From Emiliania huxleyi CCMP1516 (lineage: Eukaryota; Haptophyta; Isochrysidales; Noelaerhabdaceae): a stretch of 64,000 nt of DNA. The DNA is taken from the NCBI RefSeq assembly GCF_000372725.1, contig NW_005194814.1, forward strand, positions 221,489 through 285,488, given 5' to 3'. Position numbers and translations under genes: made by a program. The notes beneath the pieces were generated by a model. That model had not been told where the DNA came from, searched no databases, and saw only the letters and a program-made list of their open reading frames with translations. Positions 19,129-29,639 of the stretch are shown one piece after another (position 1 is the stretch's first letter; the number at the start of each line of letters is the position of its first letter).

Positions 19129-20571
19129 TCACCCCCTCCGGAATGGCGCAGCGAGAAAGAGAGACGTTGCCGCAGCAACTGCAACTGCCCCGGCGAGCGC
19201 GCCCAGTGCAAAAACGCGCCCCTCTGCCGCCACCACAACCGCCGCCGCCACCTCTGCCGCCATCGTCACCGCCGCCTGTTGGTCCTTCTCCGCGCTTGTC
19301 CGAGCGTGGGGGTCGTAGCTCCGGGACACGACGACCGGGCAGGCCCGGTCGACAGCGATGGGCGACGCTGCCTCTGTGCTCCCGCCTTGTCGTGGCGGTC
19401 GTGCCATCGACTCCCACTCTTTGCGGTGCTCGTCCACAAACAGCTGCAACGCCTCGAGGGCGTCAGGGAACACATCCTCGCCGTATCCCACGCGGAAGTA
19501 GTCGAGGTCCTCCGTCACCACGTCGCTGAAGCAGTAGGCGGGCTTGATGCCGATGCCCGCGTCCGCAAGCTCCTGCCCGAGCTCGCTCGACGACAGAGGA
19601 CCCTTGAAGTTAATAAAGGCGATCGCGCCCGCCGTCGGGCGCACCCAACTAAAGAGGTCGCCGTTGCGGAGGATGAAGGCCTCCAGAAGGCCAAAGTTAC
19701 GCCGAATGATGGCCAGGTTGCGCTGCAGGATCGTGTCGCTCGCCCGGAGGCACATGATGGCCTGCAGCTCGCTCGCCCGGCTGCAGCATGCGGTGCCAAA
19801 GTATTGCACGTCCACCAGGCGCTGCTTGATAGTAAGGTCCTGGAAGACGAGCCAGCCGATTGAGACGCCGCACGCGCCCCACGGCTTGGAGAGAGTCACG
19901 GCGCTGAGACCACGCTCATACAGGTCCGCCATGGCCGGCAATCTGTCCTTCGGGTCGTGCTCGAGCAGCCGGTAGACCTCGTCCGAGAGGATGTAGATGC
20001 CATGAGCTCTCGCCAACGCCGCGAGCTCTCGCTGCGTCTCGCGCTTCATCAGCACTCCGGCGGGGTTGTACGGCTGGTTCACGATGATGTACCTGGTGTT
20101 GTCTCGGATGGCGGCCTTGACCTCGGTGACGTCAAGCTGCCAACCCTTTGACGCGCGGAGAGGAAGGGTCGTGACCTGGCTCCCAGCATGCAGCGGCGTC
20201 TCGGCGGTGGATTGATATGCTGGGTTGAAGACGATGGCGTGCGTGTGACTGTTTGTGAGGGCAAAGGCAGCCGTCTGGAGAGCGACTTGGCAGCCGGCAA
20301 AGACGAGGACGTTCTCTACGCCGATATGGCAGCCGTACAGGGCCGCCACCTCCTCCCGCAGATCCAAGCTACCTCCATTTGGCGTGTAGGTCAGGTCGTG
20401 CGTCTCAAACGCCTCCAGCAGCGCGTGGTCGCCTCTCTCGCGTGTGAGCCGTAGCAACTCGCTGTGACTGGTGGGCTGAGCGAATGAGTTGCTCAGGCTG
20501 AAGCGCACGCCGCCAGAACTGGCGCGGGTAAGCCGCTTGTGCTTTTTGCTCCACGGCTCGGTCAGCGGCAT
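19129..20571 (-). CDS. PLP-dependent aminotransferase, class I/II
   Basis: Intronless, 480 aa, ATG at 20571. Fold-type I hallmarks in order: TYTPNGGSLDLREEVA, the VNQPYNPAG motif (Asn165/Asn169), SDEVYR with Asp197 binding the pyridine nitrogen, SKPWGACGVSIGW with the Schiff-base Lys229, and FRVGYG with the carboxylate-binding Arg. Residues up to about 390 form the catalytic domain. An extra tail of about 90 residues ends in a hydrophobic stretch (ALGALAGAVAVAAATSLFLAA), which could be a tail anchor. The family includes amino-acid aminotransferases and capreomycidine-synthase-like enzymes; the substrate cannot be read from sequence. It is head-to-head with the oxygenase at 20772. Confidence 0.9.
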   Translation of the reverse strand: MPLTEPWSKKHKRLTRASSGGVRFSLSNSFAQPTSHSELLRLTRERGDHALLEAFETHDLTYTPNGGSLDLREEVAALYGCHIGVENVLVFAGCQVALQTAAFALTNSHTHAIVFNPAYQSTAETPLHAGSQVTTLPLRASKGWQLDVTEVKAAIRDNTRYIIVNQPYNPAGVLMKRETQRELAALARAHGIYILSDEVYRLLEHDPKDRLPAMADLYERGLSAVTLSKPWGACGVSIGWLVFQDLTIKQRLVDVQYFGTACCSRASELQAIMCLRASDTILQRNLAIIRRNFGLLEAFILRNGDLFSWVRPTAGAIAFINFKGPLSSSELGQELADAGIGIKPAYCFSDVVTEDLDYFRVGYGEDVFPDALEALQLFVDEHRKEWESMARPPRQGGSTEAASPIAVDRACPVVVSRSYDPHARTSAEKDQQAAVTMAAEVAAAVVVAAEGRVFALGALAGAVAVAAATSLFLAAPFRRG

Positions 20572-20771
20572 CGACTAATAAGCGGCGCGTCGGTCGTGTA
20601 AGACACTTTTTGGAGCCGCGCGGAAGGAACAGACTCGTTCGTCCCACTGTTGCTTTTGGAACGAGCGAGCGACAGCGAGCTGCGTGCTGCTGTTCGAGCC
20701 GGCCTTGCTGGCTGGCGTCGCCGGCCGGCTGGGTCGGGGGGGCGGCGTTTGGCCCGGAGCTGGCGCGGGCC
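20572..20771. promoter_or_regulatory. Shared divergent promoter interval
   Basis: Only 200 bp separate the ATG codons of the aminotransferase (minus) and the CmcJ-like oxygenase (plus), so both promoters and 5' UTRs must lie here. No TATA box is evident; the interval is GC-rich. Confidence 0.4.
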
Positions 20772-21928
20772 ATGGCGGATGCGGCCTCTCCACTGACGAC
20801 GCTGAACTACGTCAAGGCGAGCACAGCGACGACAGCCTTCCTCGGGCTTCCGCGGCTCTGCCAGTCCCCTTCCTTGTCCGTCAGGCAGATGAAAGCGTTG
20901 GTCGGCATCGGCGCCGCGACCGAGTCGCATCCTGTCACACTCCACGACGCGCGAAGCGACTCCTCCCTCCGGTATGAGACGTGCGGCTTCAAATTGGAGC
21001 CTCTCTCCTCGGGTGTGGTCGACTGGTCGCAGGTGGCAAAAAGGGGCACTCCCGAACACACCCTCTACAAGGCGGAGCTGGAGGCCATCGTTAGGAGGCT
21101 TCATCCCGATGCCAAGGCCTTGGCCTGGAGCACGTTTCTCTTGCGCGGCGGCCCAGGAGAGAATGGGCCTGCTGCAGGCGCGATACATCTCGACTGGTAT
21201 CCCGACGTGGCCGCCTGCAAGGAGTTCCTCAGCGAGCACCCAGAAGGTTACCACGACTTGAAAGACACTGCTGCGCAGGTCAAATCGCAGCCAGGCAACG
21301 AGAACCTGGAGCTGAAGGTTGTCCTCGGCCTGTGGAAGCCACGAAACGAGAGCAACCCAGTGAAGGAGGCTCCGCTCATCGTGCGTGCCCGTTGCCCACG
21401 TACCGCGCACTGCCAAAACATGCGACCGCGCCGCGCATACTCGCACAGTGCAGTTGCACGGTGCAAACGCGCTGCCCGCATGATCTGGTAGGTGTGCGAC
21501 CCGAGGACAGTCGACTTTTCAACCGAAGTCGCGCGGCAGGAGCTCGCGCATGCACATGCACATGCACACGCACATGCACAGCATATGCACGTCACATGCA
21601 CATGCGCATGCGCGTGTAGATGGCTTCCCGAGCCTTGCTCAGGCCTTGCTGCCGACGCATCTCCCCGCTGCTGCAGGAGCAATGTTTTAATGTCAACGCC
21701 GAGGGGACCAGCGTCCCCGTGGCGAACCTCGCCGCAAACTTGAAGCATAGCGAGAGGCAAAAGTGGTACTACTTCAAGGATCAGACCCGCGACGAGGTCT
21801 TTGTATTCCGCCACGCCACGATTGAGCAGCCGTCGTTCGCAAACTTCCACTGCGGCGGCGTGCTGCCCTTGCCCGCGGGCATGGAGAAGCGTTCGTCGGT
21901 GGAAACGCGGGTGATGCTCTACTTCTGA
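20772..21928 (+). CDS. CmcJ/AsaB-like hydroxylase or desaturase
   Basis: Exons 20772-21380 and 21677-21928 join in phase 0 across a 296-nt GT-AG intron (286 aa). Family landmarks: HPVTLHDAR, a substrate-region segment near IHLDWYPD, LWKPRNESNPVKEAPLI and, after the splice, QKWYYFKDQTRDEVFVFRHATIEQ and VETRVMLYF. This family includes CmcJ (cephamycin 7-alpha-hydroxylation), fungal AsaB and NvfI-like enzymes; members act as 2-oxoglutarate/iron-like oxygenases or partners, and the exact reaction here is not predictable. The intron contains a (CACATG)n tract (about 21549-21606). Confidence 0.85.
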
Positions 21929-22879
21929 TCCCAGCCTGCATCGTCGGGTTCGGGGCTTGCTCTTTGGACGTGTCTACGCGTGATCTCGTGTGTCATGATC
22001 TCAGTGGAGTTTGCCAAAGAAATTATCAAGGGGAGTTTAGTACGTGCTCCGCGGCGGGGTGCGTATGCTAGCCGCTGTGCTATATATATTAGCCCGTGGT
22101 GTGAACCCTGCGCGGTCGGGACTGAGAGCGTGAGCCGCGACAACGCTCGAGTTCGAGCGCAAGTGTGCGAAGCTGCTAGCTGGCGCACAGTGCCCGTGCC
22201 CGTGGCCGCGGGTGCGCGCCGCAGCCGCGTAAGTGTCGCGCCCCTCTCTCTCCTCTCTGTGACTGTGTCCACTCTCGCCGCGAGACGCAGACCCTCCGGT
22301 GAGCGGCCGGTCGGCGGACCGGTCAGGGCGGTCTCTATCGGATCTCTCAGTCTGCTCCCCTCTCACTCTCTCTCACAGCGGTCTCTGTTTTGAGTGAGGG
22401 TGGATACACTATACTATACACTCTCCTGTGCATGAAAAAACCACAGAGAGGAGACCGGGCACTCTCTATGCGCAATCAATATTGACAGGCGACACAGACA
22501 GGCTGCGTGCAACTACTCAGAGCCAGTCCGTTGTCCACCGCCGAGCAAAGTCGACCCTAAGCCGACACTGGCAATGCCAGCAGGCAAGTCCTGGGGGAGA
22601 GCTAGACGTGGGCATTCCGTATGGACAGGGGCAGAGAGCGAGAGGGGGTGGGAGAGCGGGACGGGAGACGGCGAGAGGCCAGGGGGGGTGCGAGTGGAGA
22701 GAGATATGGAACTGCTAAGGCCGAGTAGACAACGCCCCTCGAACGGGCGACCGACGCCGAAGCCCAGAGAGGCTGGACCGGAGGCGGAGGGGAGGGCGGA
22801 GGAGGGAGGGGGGCATGGAGCTCCGCTCGCCCCCCTCCCCCGAGTACAGAGCAGGAGGCGCGAGGCGGGCGAGGCGGCC
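21929..22879. other. Intergenic between two convergent genes
   Basis: About 950 bp. Contains TATATATAT at 22079-22090 and G/A-rich stretches that open spurious frames. No gene recognised. Confidence 0.4.
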
Positions 22880-24368
22880 TCACACCTTGACCTCCTTGAA
22901 GGTCGACGCCGCGTGCGGCGCGACCACTGGTCGCGAGTCGTCGGGGCAGCAGTCCGAGCAGAGCTCCAGCCTGAGTGCGGCAAGAGGGGACGGGCTCAGG
23001 GCAGGGGCAGAAGGCGAGGGGTGGAGCGGGGAGGCGGGCTCCGTTGCCGGCGAAGCCTCGAGGAGGTGTCTCGGAAGTGTCTCGGAAGTGGAGAGAGGGA
23101 AGGGGGGAAAGGGATAGTGAGGGGGAGGGGCGAGAGGGAGAGGGTGGCAGCGGGCGCGCCAGTGCTCGATGCAGGTGCTGTGGAACGTGTGGCCGCACGG
23201 CAGCGAGCGGCAGACGTCCCTTGGCTTGAACTCGTCCAAGCAGATGGAGCACACCTTTTGGGGGGGGGGGGGGGCTCTGCTGGTGAGGGCAGCGGCGGCG
23301 GGGGGATGCTGGCACAAGTGCTGGCCGCGGGTGATGGGTGATGGGTGGGGCGGGGGTCCGGCACACCTTTTGCAGCTCCACGCCGCATGGCTTTGCGCCG
23401 CAAGGCTTGCCCCAGTTCAGCGCACCGCGTGCACGGGAGCGCCGGCCGGCACCGCGCCGACCGCCGCCGCTGTCGCCGCCGCCCTCCTCCTCCTCCGCCC
23501 TCTCCGCCCTCTCTCCTCCCTCCTCCTCCCCCTCCCCCTCCCCGCCCTCCTCTCCCTCCTCCTCCTCCGCCTCCTCGCCCTCCTCCTCCTCCTCCTCCTC
23601 CCCCTCCGTCTCGCCCGCATCCGCGCCCGCAACCTTCTCATCCGTGGCCCGCAGCACCCGCCAGCAGCGAGGGACTCGCCAGCGCGGCGCGTGCGCCTGC
23701 AGCACCAACGCTCCACTCCTCAGCCGCGGCTCGGTCGCCTACCTCCCTCGAGCGGCGGCCCCGTGGCGCCTCGATGAGGTCGCGCGACAGGGTGCGCGGC
23801 TTCACCTGGCGAGGGCGCGTGGCGAGGGGGCGGTTCCGCGAGGGCGATCGGGAAAGGTCGAGGTCGCGCGTGCGGCGTTCGCGAGGGGGGGGAGAGGGCG
23901 GCGGCGGAGGAGGGGGCAAACACGGGGAGGAGGAGAGGTTGTGGCGAAGAGAGGGCTGACGAGAGGGTGGTGGGGAGGCGGTGGTGGAGAGGGTGGTGGT
24001 GAGGCGGAGAGAGGGTGGTGGTGGTGAGGCGGAGGAGGAGGGTGGAGAGGTGGAGCACGGCGGTGCTGGGCGGCGGTGGGAGGTGCGAGAGCGGCCGCCT
24101 GCGAGTCGAGGTTCCGCAGAGCGTCGTAGTCTTCGGGCGTGATGTCGCGGCTCTGCAGGTCGATCAGCGTCATGTAGGTGGCGAAATCGACGCCCATCGA
24201 GGCGGCCTCCGCCTCCTGCTCGGCCCGCGTGCGAAAGGGGGCGAACGGGCTGAGCGCATTGACGAGGACCAGCGTCCCGTCCGCGGCAGGCGTGAGCAGT
24301 GAGTCGCTGCGCCGAGCGGCCGCCGCGTCGTGCTTGCTCTTTGACTTTCCCCGCCAGCGTGGCGGCAT
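22880..24368 (-). CDS. RING-H2 ubiquitin ligase-like protein
   Basis: Probably an E3 ubiquitin ligase. ATG at 24368 (MPPRWRGKSKSKHD). Exon 1 carries YMTLIDLQSRDITPEDYDALRNLDSQ, continued in a later exon (about 23810-23760) by VKPRTLSRDLIEAPRG; this bipartite motif precedes RING domains in a conserved family. A very acidic Glu run follows (about 23640-23500), then ALNWGKPCGAKPCGVELQK and the RING: VCSICLDEFKPRDVCRSLPCGHTFHSTCIEHW in the exon at about 23258-23155, with the last zinc ligands CSDC in the final exon (about 22985-22880) ending FKEVKV. The intron at about 23258-23366 is flanked by a 12-bp direct repeat. Other splice junctions are approximate. Confidence 0.75.
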
Positions 24369-25323
24369 CCAGCGGCCTTGCGGCGTCAAGAGTGGGAGGT
24401 CAGGCCTCTCGTTGAAGGGGGTACACTCTCAAGAGGAGGGTGGGGAACCAGGGTGGGGAACCAGCGCCTGCATTCCTCGAGATATCGGTCCATACGGTGG
24501 CAAGCTTGGCCGCCGGGCCGCCGTTGGCCTCTCTTCTGCGGGCCGTGGACGCGGGCTTGGCGCCACGGGCGCGGAGCGCCGGCCGTGAGCCCCCCAGCCG
24601 CCTCCCCTCCCCTCGCCTCGCCTCGCCTCCGCCTCCGCCTCTGCCTCCGCGCGCCTCCCCTGAGTTCATAACACAGGCAGGACACTGTGGACTGAAGCGA
24701 CCTCTCGGGTCCAGCCAACAGAGTGTGGGGCAAGTCCTGTTTTTTTTTACCTGAGCCTTGTATAAGGCTTCTGCCGGCGGAGAGCTCAAGCTATAGCCGT
24801 AGCCGTCGCCCATGTCTGGGTTTTTCTCAATATTTTAGCATGCCCACGTGGAACGGCACCCGGTTTCTTATCCAAATCAACTCGTGGGCACCGCACGCAA
24901 GATTCTTGTTGGTTAATAAAAATCAAAATATTGCAGGTATTGCTAAAAATTAGCTCCTTAAAAATCTCTCTCTCAGCACGCGGCACAAACGGGGCACAAT
25001 GCCAGGCCTGTCGTGTGGTGAACCTGCGCCAAATTGATTTGTTTCACGAAATCTACAACAATCTCTCTCGAAATCTTGCCGCCGCGCGCCCAGCGGCAAC
25101 CGATTTCGTGACAGTGAGGCTGGCGGCTGTGCGAAAGAATTCCACCGTGCCTTTATTGCCGCAGCCGCTTCACACACACAGCTGCTCCTGTGGGAAGGGG
25201 GAAGATTTTACGTGCAGCACCGGTTGAAACGCCGTTTTTCTTCCCCGACACAGGGGCAGTTGGCGGCTTCGCGCCAAAGAACTCGCGCCAGGCTTAGTCC
25301 ATTTTGGGCTCTCACACATCGAC
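24369..25323. other. Intergenic between divergent genes
   Basis: About 950 bp between the RING gene (minus) and POLE2 (plus). 24830-25000 is unusually AT-rich (AATATT, AATAAAAAT) and may include promoter sequence. No gene seen. Confidence 0.4.
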
Positions 25324-28262
25324 ATGGCTCCCACCCGCGCCCTGCAGCGCAAGGTGTCGCAGCTCTTCCGCATGCGCGGCTGGCAGCTGCGGCCCGACGC
25401 CATGCAGCGGCTCTACGAGCTGCTGAACGGCGAGGACGACTGGGAGTGAGTGACGGCCACACAACGGCCCGTTCACCCTCGCCGGCAGGGCCCGACGTTC
25501 CGCCGCCCTCACGCCGCCGCCGTAGGTCCCAGCTCAACGTCCTCCTCCACGAGATCGAGCAGCTGCCGGGCGCGAAGGCCGACCGGTGCGTCGACAAGCC
25601 CATGGTCGAGCGCGTCTTTGCCGCCTCCTCCGCCGCTGCCGCCGCGCCGCCGCCCGACGACCCGGCGACACCGGAGCATCTTCTCTCACCGCCGACCGCA
25701 AAGCCGGCGCCGCCGCCAGCGTCGCACTTTGCGGTGGTTCGCGCGCGGGTGCGGCGGCTCTCGTACTTCAAGCCGGCGCGCTCGCGCGCCATCCTCGCGG
25801 GCGCCGACGACGGCGCGCTCCCTCCTCCCGGCGTCATGCAGCGCGACCCTTCCTCTGAGCCTTCTCGGAACCCTCCTGCAGGCGCGCCGCCCTCCGTCGA
25901 GCTCTCGCGCACCGGCCGATTGCTCGGCCGGAAGGGAAAGGTGCGCCGCCCGCCGACGACCGCCACCGCCGCCCCTCCGCCGCTGCTGCCGCTGCTGCCG
26001 TTGCCCCTCCCGCCGCCACCGCCCTTGCCCCCTCGCCACCATCACCGCCGCCGCCCTCTTGACAGCACATCCTTCTCGGCGTGCTCACGGCGGCCGACTC
26101 GGGCGCCATCGCCCTCGCGGACGAGGACGGGTCCGTGCCTCTCGACTTGACCGGCGCACCAGACACCCGCCTGCCGACACCCGCCTCCTCCGCCGCCTCC
26201 CGACCCCCGGCTCCACTCCGGATGCGCCGCCTTCAGGCGCGCACAAGACTGTCGGCTTCTTCACCGCCTCCGCGGTGGTGCTTGTCGAGGGCGAGATGGA
26301 CGACTCTGGCCCGCTGCCGCTCCCCTCCCAGCCGCCCGCCGCCTCCCCTGCTCCTCACCCGCCCCTCGCCCGGCCATTGCCCGGCCATCGCCCGGCCCTC
26401 CCCCGCCCCTCCCCCTCCCCCCCCCTCCCCCCAGGCGTGCTGCACGTCCTCACCCTTGCTCAGCCCCCCCCACCGGAGCTGAGCGCCGCCACTCCCGCGC
26501 CGGCGCCTTCCCTCGGCGGAGGGGCGGCCGGCCCAACGCTGAGCGACGGCGGCGCGGCGGTGTGGCCTTTCCATTCCCGGGCGGGGGCCCAGCGTGAGCC
26601 GGGCCTCTGCGCTGCAGGCGGCATGACGATGGTCTTCTCCGACGTGTGGCTCGACGACACAAAGACGCTCCGCCGACTGGAGGCGAGATCACCCGAGATC
26701 ACCCGAGATCACCCGAGATGGACCCGAGATTGAAGAGGCGCTCCGCCGGCTGGAGGAGCAGACACGACTCCGCCCCCTGCACACCCCTTCGGTCACTCCG
26801 CCACGCGTCGCACTTTGTTCTCGACCGCCGCCCTCTCCCCCCCCGCCCCCCTCCCCCGGGCTCAAGGCGGTGCTGCGCGGCTATGAGGCGGCCGGCGGGG
26901 CGCCGGACGAGGCATCGCCGCCCGTCGCCGAGCTCTTCTCCTTTGTCTTTTGCGGCGCCCCCACTCCTCGCCGCTCGAGGCGGTGGGTGTAGGGGACCCT
27001 TCTCGGACCCCCCTTCTAACCCCTCTTCTCCAGGCTCCTTCTGCTCGGCGCCGCACGCGGCGCAGGAGGGCCGCTCCACCACGCAGCTCCTCTTCCGCCG
27101 CCTCGCGGCAGCTCCTCGGCCGGCGCACCGGGCACACCCCCACCGCTCTCTTCTTGAGGGCCGCCTTCCTTTCCAGGAGCTCCTCGGCCGGCTGCCGCTG
27201 CTGCGGCACCACTCGCACTTCCTTTTCGTGCCCGGGCCGGCGGACGCGTCTCTCGGCCCGCAGAGCTTGCTGCACCGGCGAGATGCCGCCGAGATGCCGC
27301 CGAGAGGCAGATGCGACTCTCTTGCCCCTGAGCTTTGCTGGGCCAGCCACCGCTCGCCCTCTCGCCACCTCCCTCCGCCCAACCCCCTCGGCCTCCCCTC
27401 GGCTCCGCTCAGGCCACCTCTCGCCAACGTCTTCACCGCGGAGCTGCGCGGCACGCTCGAGCACTGCCACCTCCTCCCCAACCCGGCGCGCTTCCAGCTG
27501 GGCGGGCAGGCCCGCCGCCGCCGCCGCCCCGCGCCGTGCTCTCCCTCAGCCACTTCCCAATCTCGAGCCCACCCTTTGTGCAGACCGCCATCGTCTACCG
27601 CGAGGACGTTCTCACCCGCACCAAGCTGGCCGCGCTCGCGCCGCCAAACATCGCAGAGTGCGACGACGTGCGCCCGCCGCGCGCCCGATCCCTCGGCGCG
27701 TCCCTCCGCCGCGTGTCCGACACGTCCCCGACGCGTCCCCGACGCCGCCTTCAGGTGCACCGCCACCTGGTCGAGACGATGCTGCTTCAGGGCCACCTCT
27801 GCCCGGCCCCGCTGCCGCAAACCGCCTCGCACGCGCGAGAGGGCGCAAGAGGACCCGAGAGGACGCGGGAGTAGGTCCCGCTCGCGCAGACCGCCTCGTA
27901 CGCGCCCTCGGCGCTGCTGCTCGACGCGGCGCGCCCGACCCGCTCCTCGCGCCGCGAGAGGGATCGACGGACCCGAGGGTTTGTGAATCGATCAACAGGC
28001 GCCCGACCTGCTCGTCGTGGCGGGGCGCAAGGCGCAGTTCAACCTGCAGGCGGACGCCGCGTCGGGCGGCGCGCGCGAGGGCACCGTCGCCTTCTCCCCC
28101 GGCTCCTTTGGCGCGTCGGCAAGTGGGTTGGTCTCTTCTCTCTGCCACAGACACTTGCAATGACGCGCCGTGAAACGCCCCATAGGCTCGTCGGGCAAGT
28201 GGATGGTCTACCGCGCGGCAGAGCGCGTGGCGGAGGCCTCCTTCCTCGAGCTGCCCGATTAG
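25324..28262 (+). CDS. POLE2: DNA polymerase epsilon subunit 2 (Dpb2/POLE2)
   Basis: Non-catalytic B-subunit of the leading-strand polymerase epsilon, linking it to the CMG helicase. Recognised along its whole length against human POLE2: MAPTRALQRKVSQLFRMRGW (helical N-domain), DWESQLNVLLHEIEQLPG across the first intron (25446-25525), HILLGVLTAADSGAIALADEDGSVPLDL (OB domain), TASAVVLVEGEMDD, GVLHVLTLAQPPPPEL, MTMVFSDVWLDDTKTLRRLE, LFSFVFCG/SFCSAP, SHFLFVPGPAD, NPARFQL, TAIVYREDVLTRTKL, HLVETMLLQGHLCP, DLLVVAGRKAQF and a C-terminal SGKWMVYRAAERV, stop at 28260-28262. At least ten exons; most junctions beyond the first are approximate. One intron (about 26685-26862) carries a tandem CGAGATCACC array. 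The phosphoesterase domain lacks metal ligands, as is normal for B-subunits. Confidence 0.9.
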
Positions 28263-28881
28263 GGAGGCTGGCAGAGGAGCGCGGTTTGTCTTGCTATATA
28301 GTCTGAGATAAATTGGGGGGGGGGGGGGGGGGGCACGGGTCCACGTGGAGCGCTGCGCAGCCCGCAGGACACACAGGACATGTCCATGTGTCCTGTGTGT
28401 GGCGACTAGTTCTGTGTGACTTGGTGTGCGGGCATCACCCCCCGTCGCCGTCCCCCTCGGAAAGCCTCTCTCGCTGGGGTGCTGGCAAAACGTGCGCGGC
28501 CTACACGGTAATCGGTATGAACTCAGTGAAGGGTCTACGAAATGTTGTTTCCATTCGGCAGCATCAGACCCAACGCATCAAAACAAGAGACGTAAGCAAA
28601 GCCGTACGAAGTAGCATGTACATTAGTACGCCCTCGCGCGCTCGGCTCGTCAGCAGAGGTCACTGAGGACACAGGACTCACGTCAGGAGGACAGGACTCA
28701 GGAGAGCTCCACCAGCCCCCCCCCTCTCCGGCTCTTGCCAACGAATAACGCGGCCGAGGTTGCGCCCCCCCCGGATGCGGCTCGCCAAGAGCGAGAGAGG
28801 GCCCCGCCCGCGCTGTACGTGCGTGTGCTTGTGGCTGCGCATCCTCCTCCCGGAGCCGCCCCCCGCCCCGCCCTTGGGCCG
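28263..28881. other. Intergenic with poly(G) tract
   Basis: Contains a G run at 28314-28333 and a CATGTCC inverted motif near 28378-28400. No gene recognised. Confidence 0.4.
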
Positions 28882-29440
28882 CTAGGCGAGGGGCGGAGCG
28901 GAGAGGTCGGACGAGGCGCGCCCGCCGTGCGGCTCAGGAGATGCGTCGGTCGGGGACCCCTCGGTGAGGAGGGGCGAGGCCGAGCTTGCCTGCGGGCCGG
29001 CGGAGCTGAAGCGCCGTGAGACGCAACCGCCGACGCGAGGAGGGGAAGAAGAGGTGGGCGGGCTAGCGGCGCGCCGAGAGAGAGGGCGGGGCGGAGGAGC
29101 CGCCGGCAGACCACGCGCCGCACGGGCCTCCCTGCGGGCGGGGGAGGAGGAGGGGGGGGGGGGGGGCGTGGCTACGAAGGTCTCGGATGCGGGTGGGTCT
29201 TGTGCCGCCGCCGCCTGCTGCGCTCCCCACTCGACGGAGAGTGCGTCGTCGCACTCCTCCCGCCCGCAGACCCGCTCGCCCTGCCGCAGGACACAGATCT
29301 GCTCGCCGCTGGCGTGCAGTGCGACGGCGAGGCCGGCGGGCGTGTAGCTCGTGGGGAGACTGCTGCCCGAGAAGCTGCGGCGGGGCGAGGGAAGGGGCTG
29401 GGTGTGTGTGGGTGTTTGAGGCCAGTCCAGCGGCAAACGG
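28882..29440 (-). CDS. Hypothetical protein, partial
   Basis: A minus-strand frame with non-repetitive, protein-like sequence after a good splice acceptor near 29397: FSGSSLPTSYTPAGLAVALHASGEQICVLRQGERVCGREECDDALSVEWGAQQ, then Pro/Ser/Arg-rich sequence. It could be a separate gene or 3' exons of the MYB gene upstream. No family recognised and the start is unknown. Confidence 0.3.
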
Positions 29441-29639
29441 TTCGGGTGTTTGGGTCGGGGTCAGTACAGGGCAGGCGCGCAAGAGCAGCCACTGCAAGAG
29501 CAAGTGCCACTGCAGGTGCGTCTGGAGCGACTCTCTCGCAAGTGAGCGGCGCAAATGAGCGGCGCGCCTCAGCTTTTGCGGCAGCGGCGTCGGGAGGGCG
29601 GCGCCCGCGAGCAGCGCGAGGGCCTACGTGCAGCGAGCC

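Noticed and set aside
22602-23708. Large Pro/Glu-rich minus-strand frame as one exon
   Set aside because: Only its acidic part and the ALNWGKPCG segment belong to the RING gene; the rest reads through introns and intergenic DNA.
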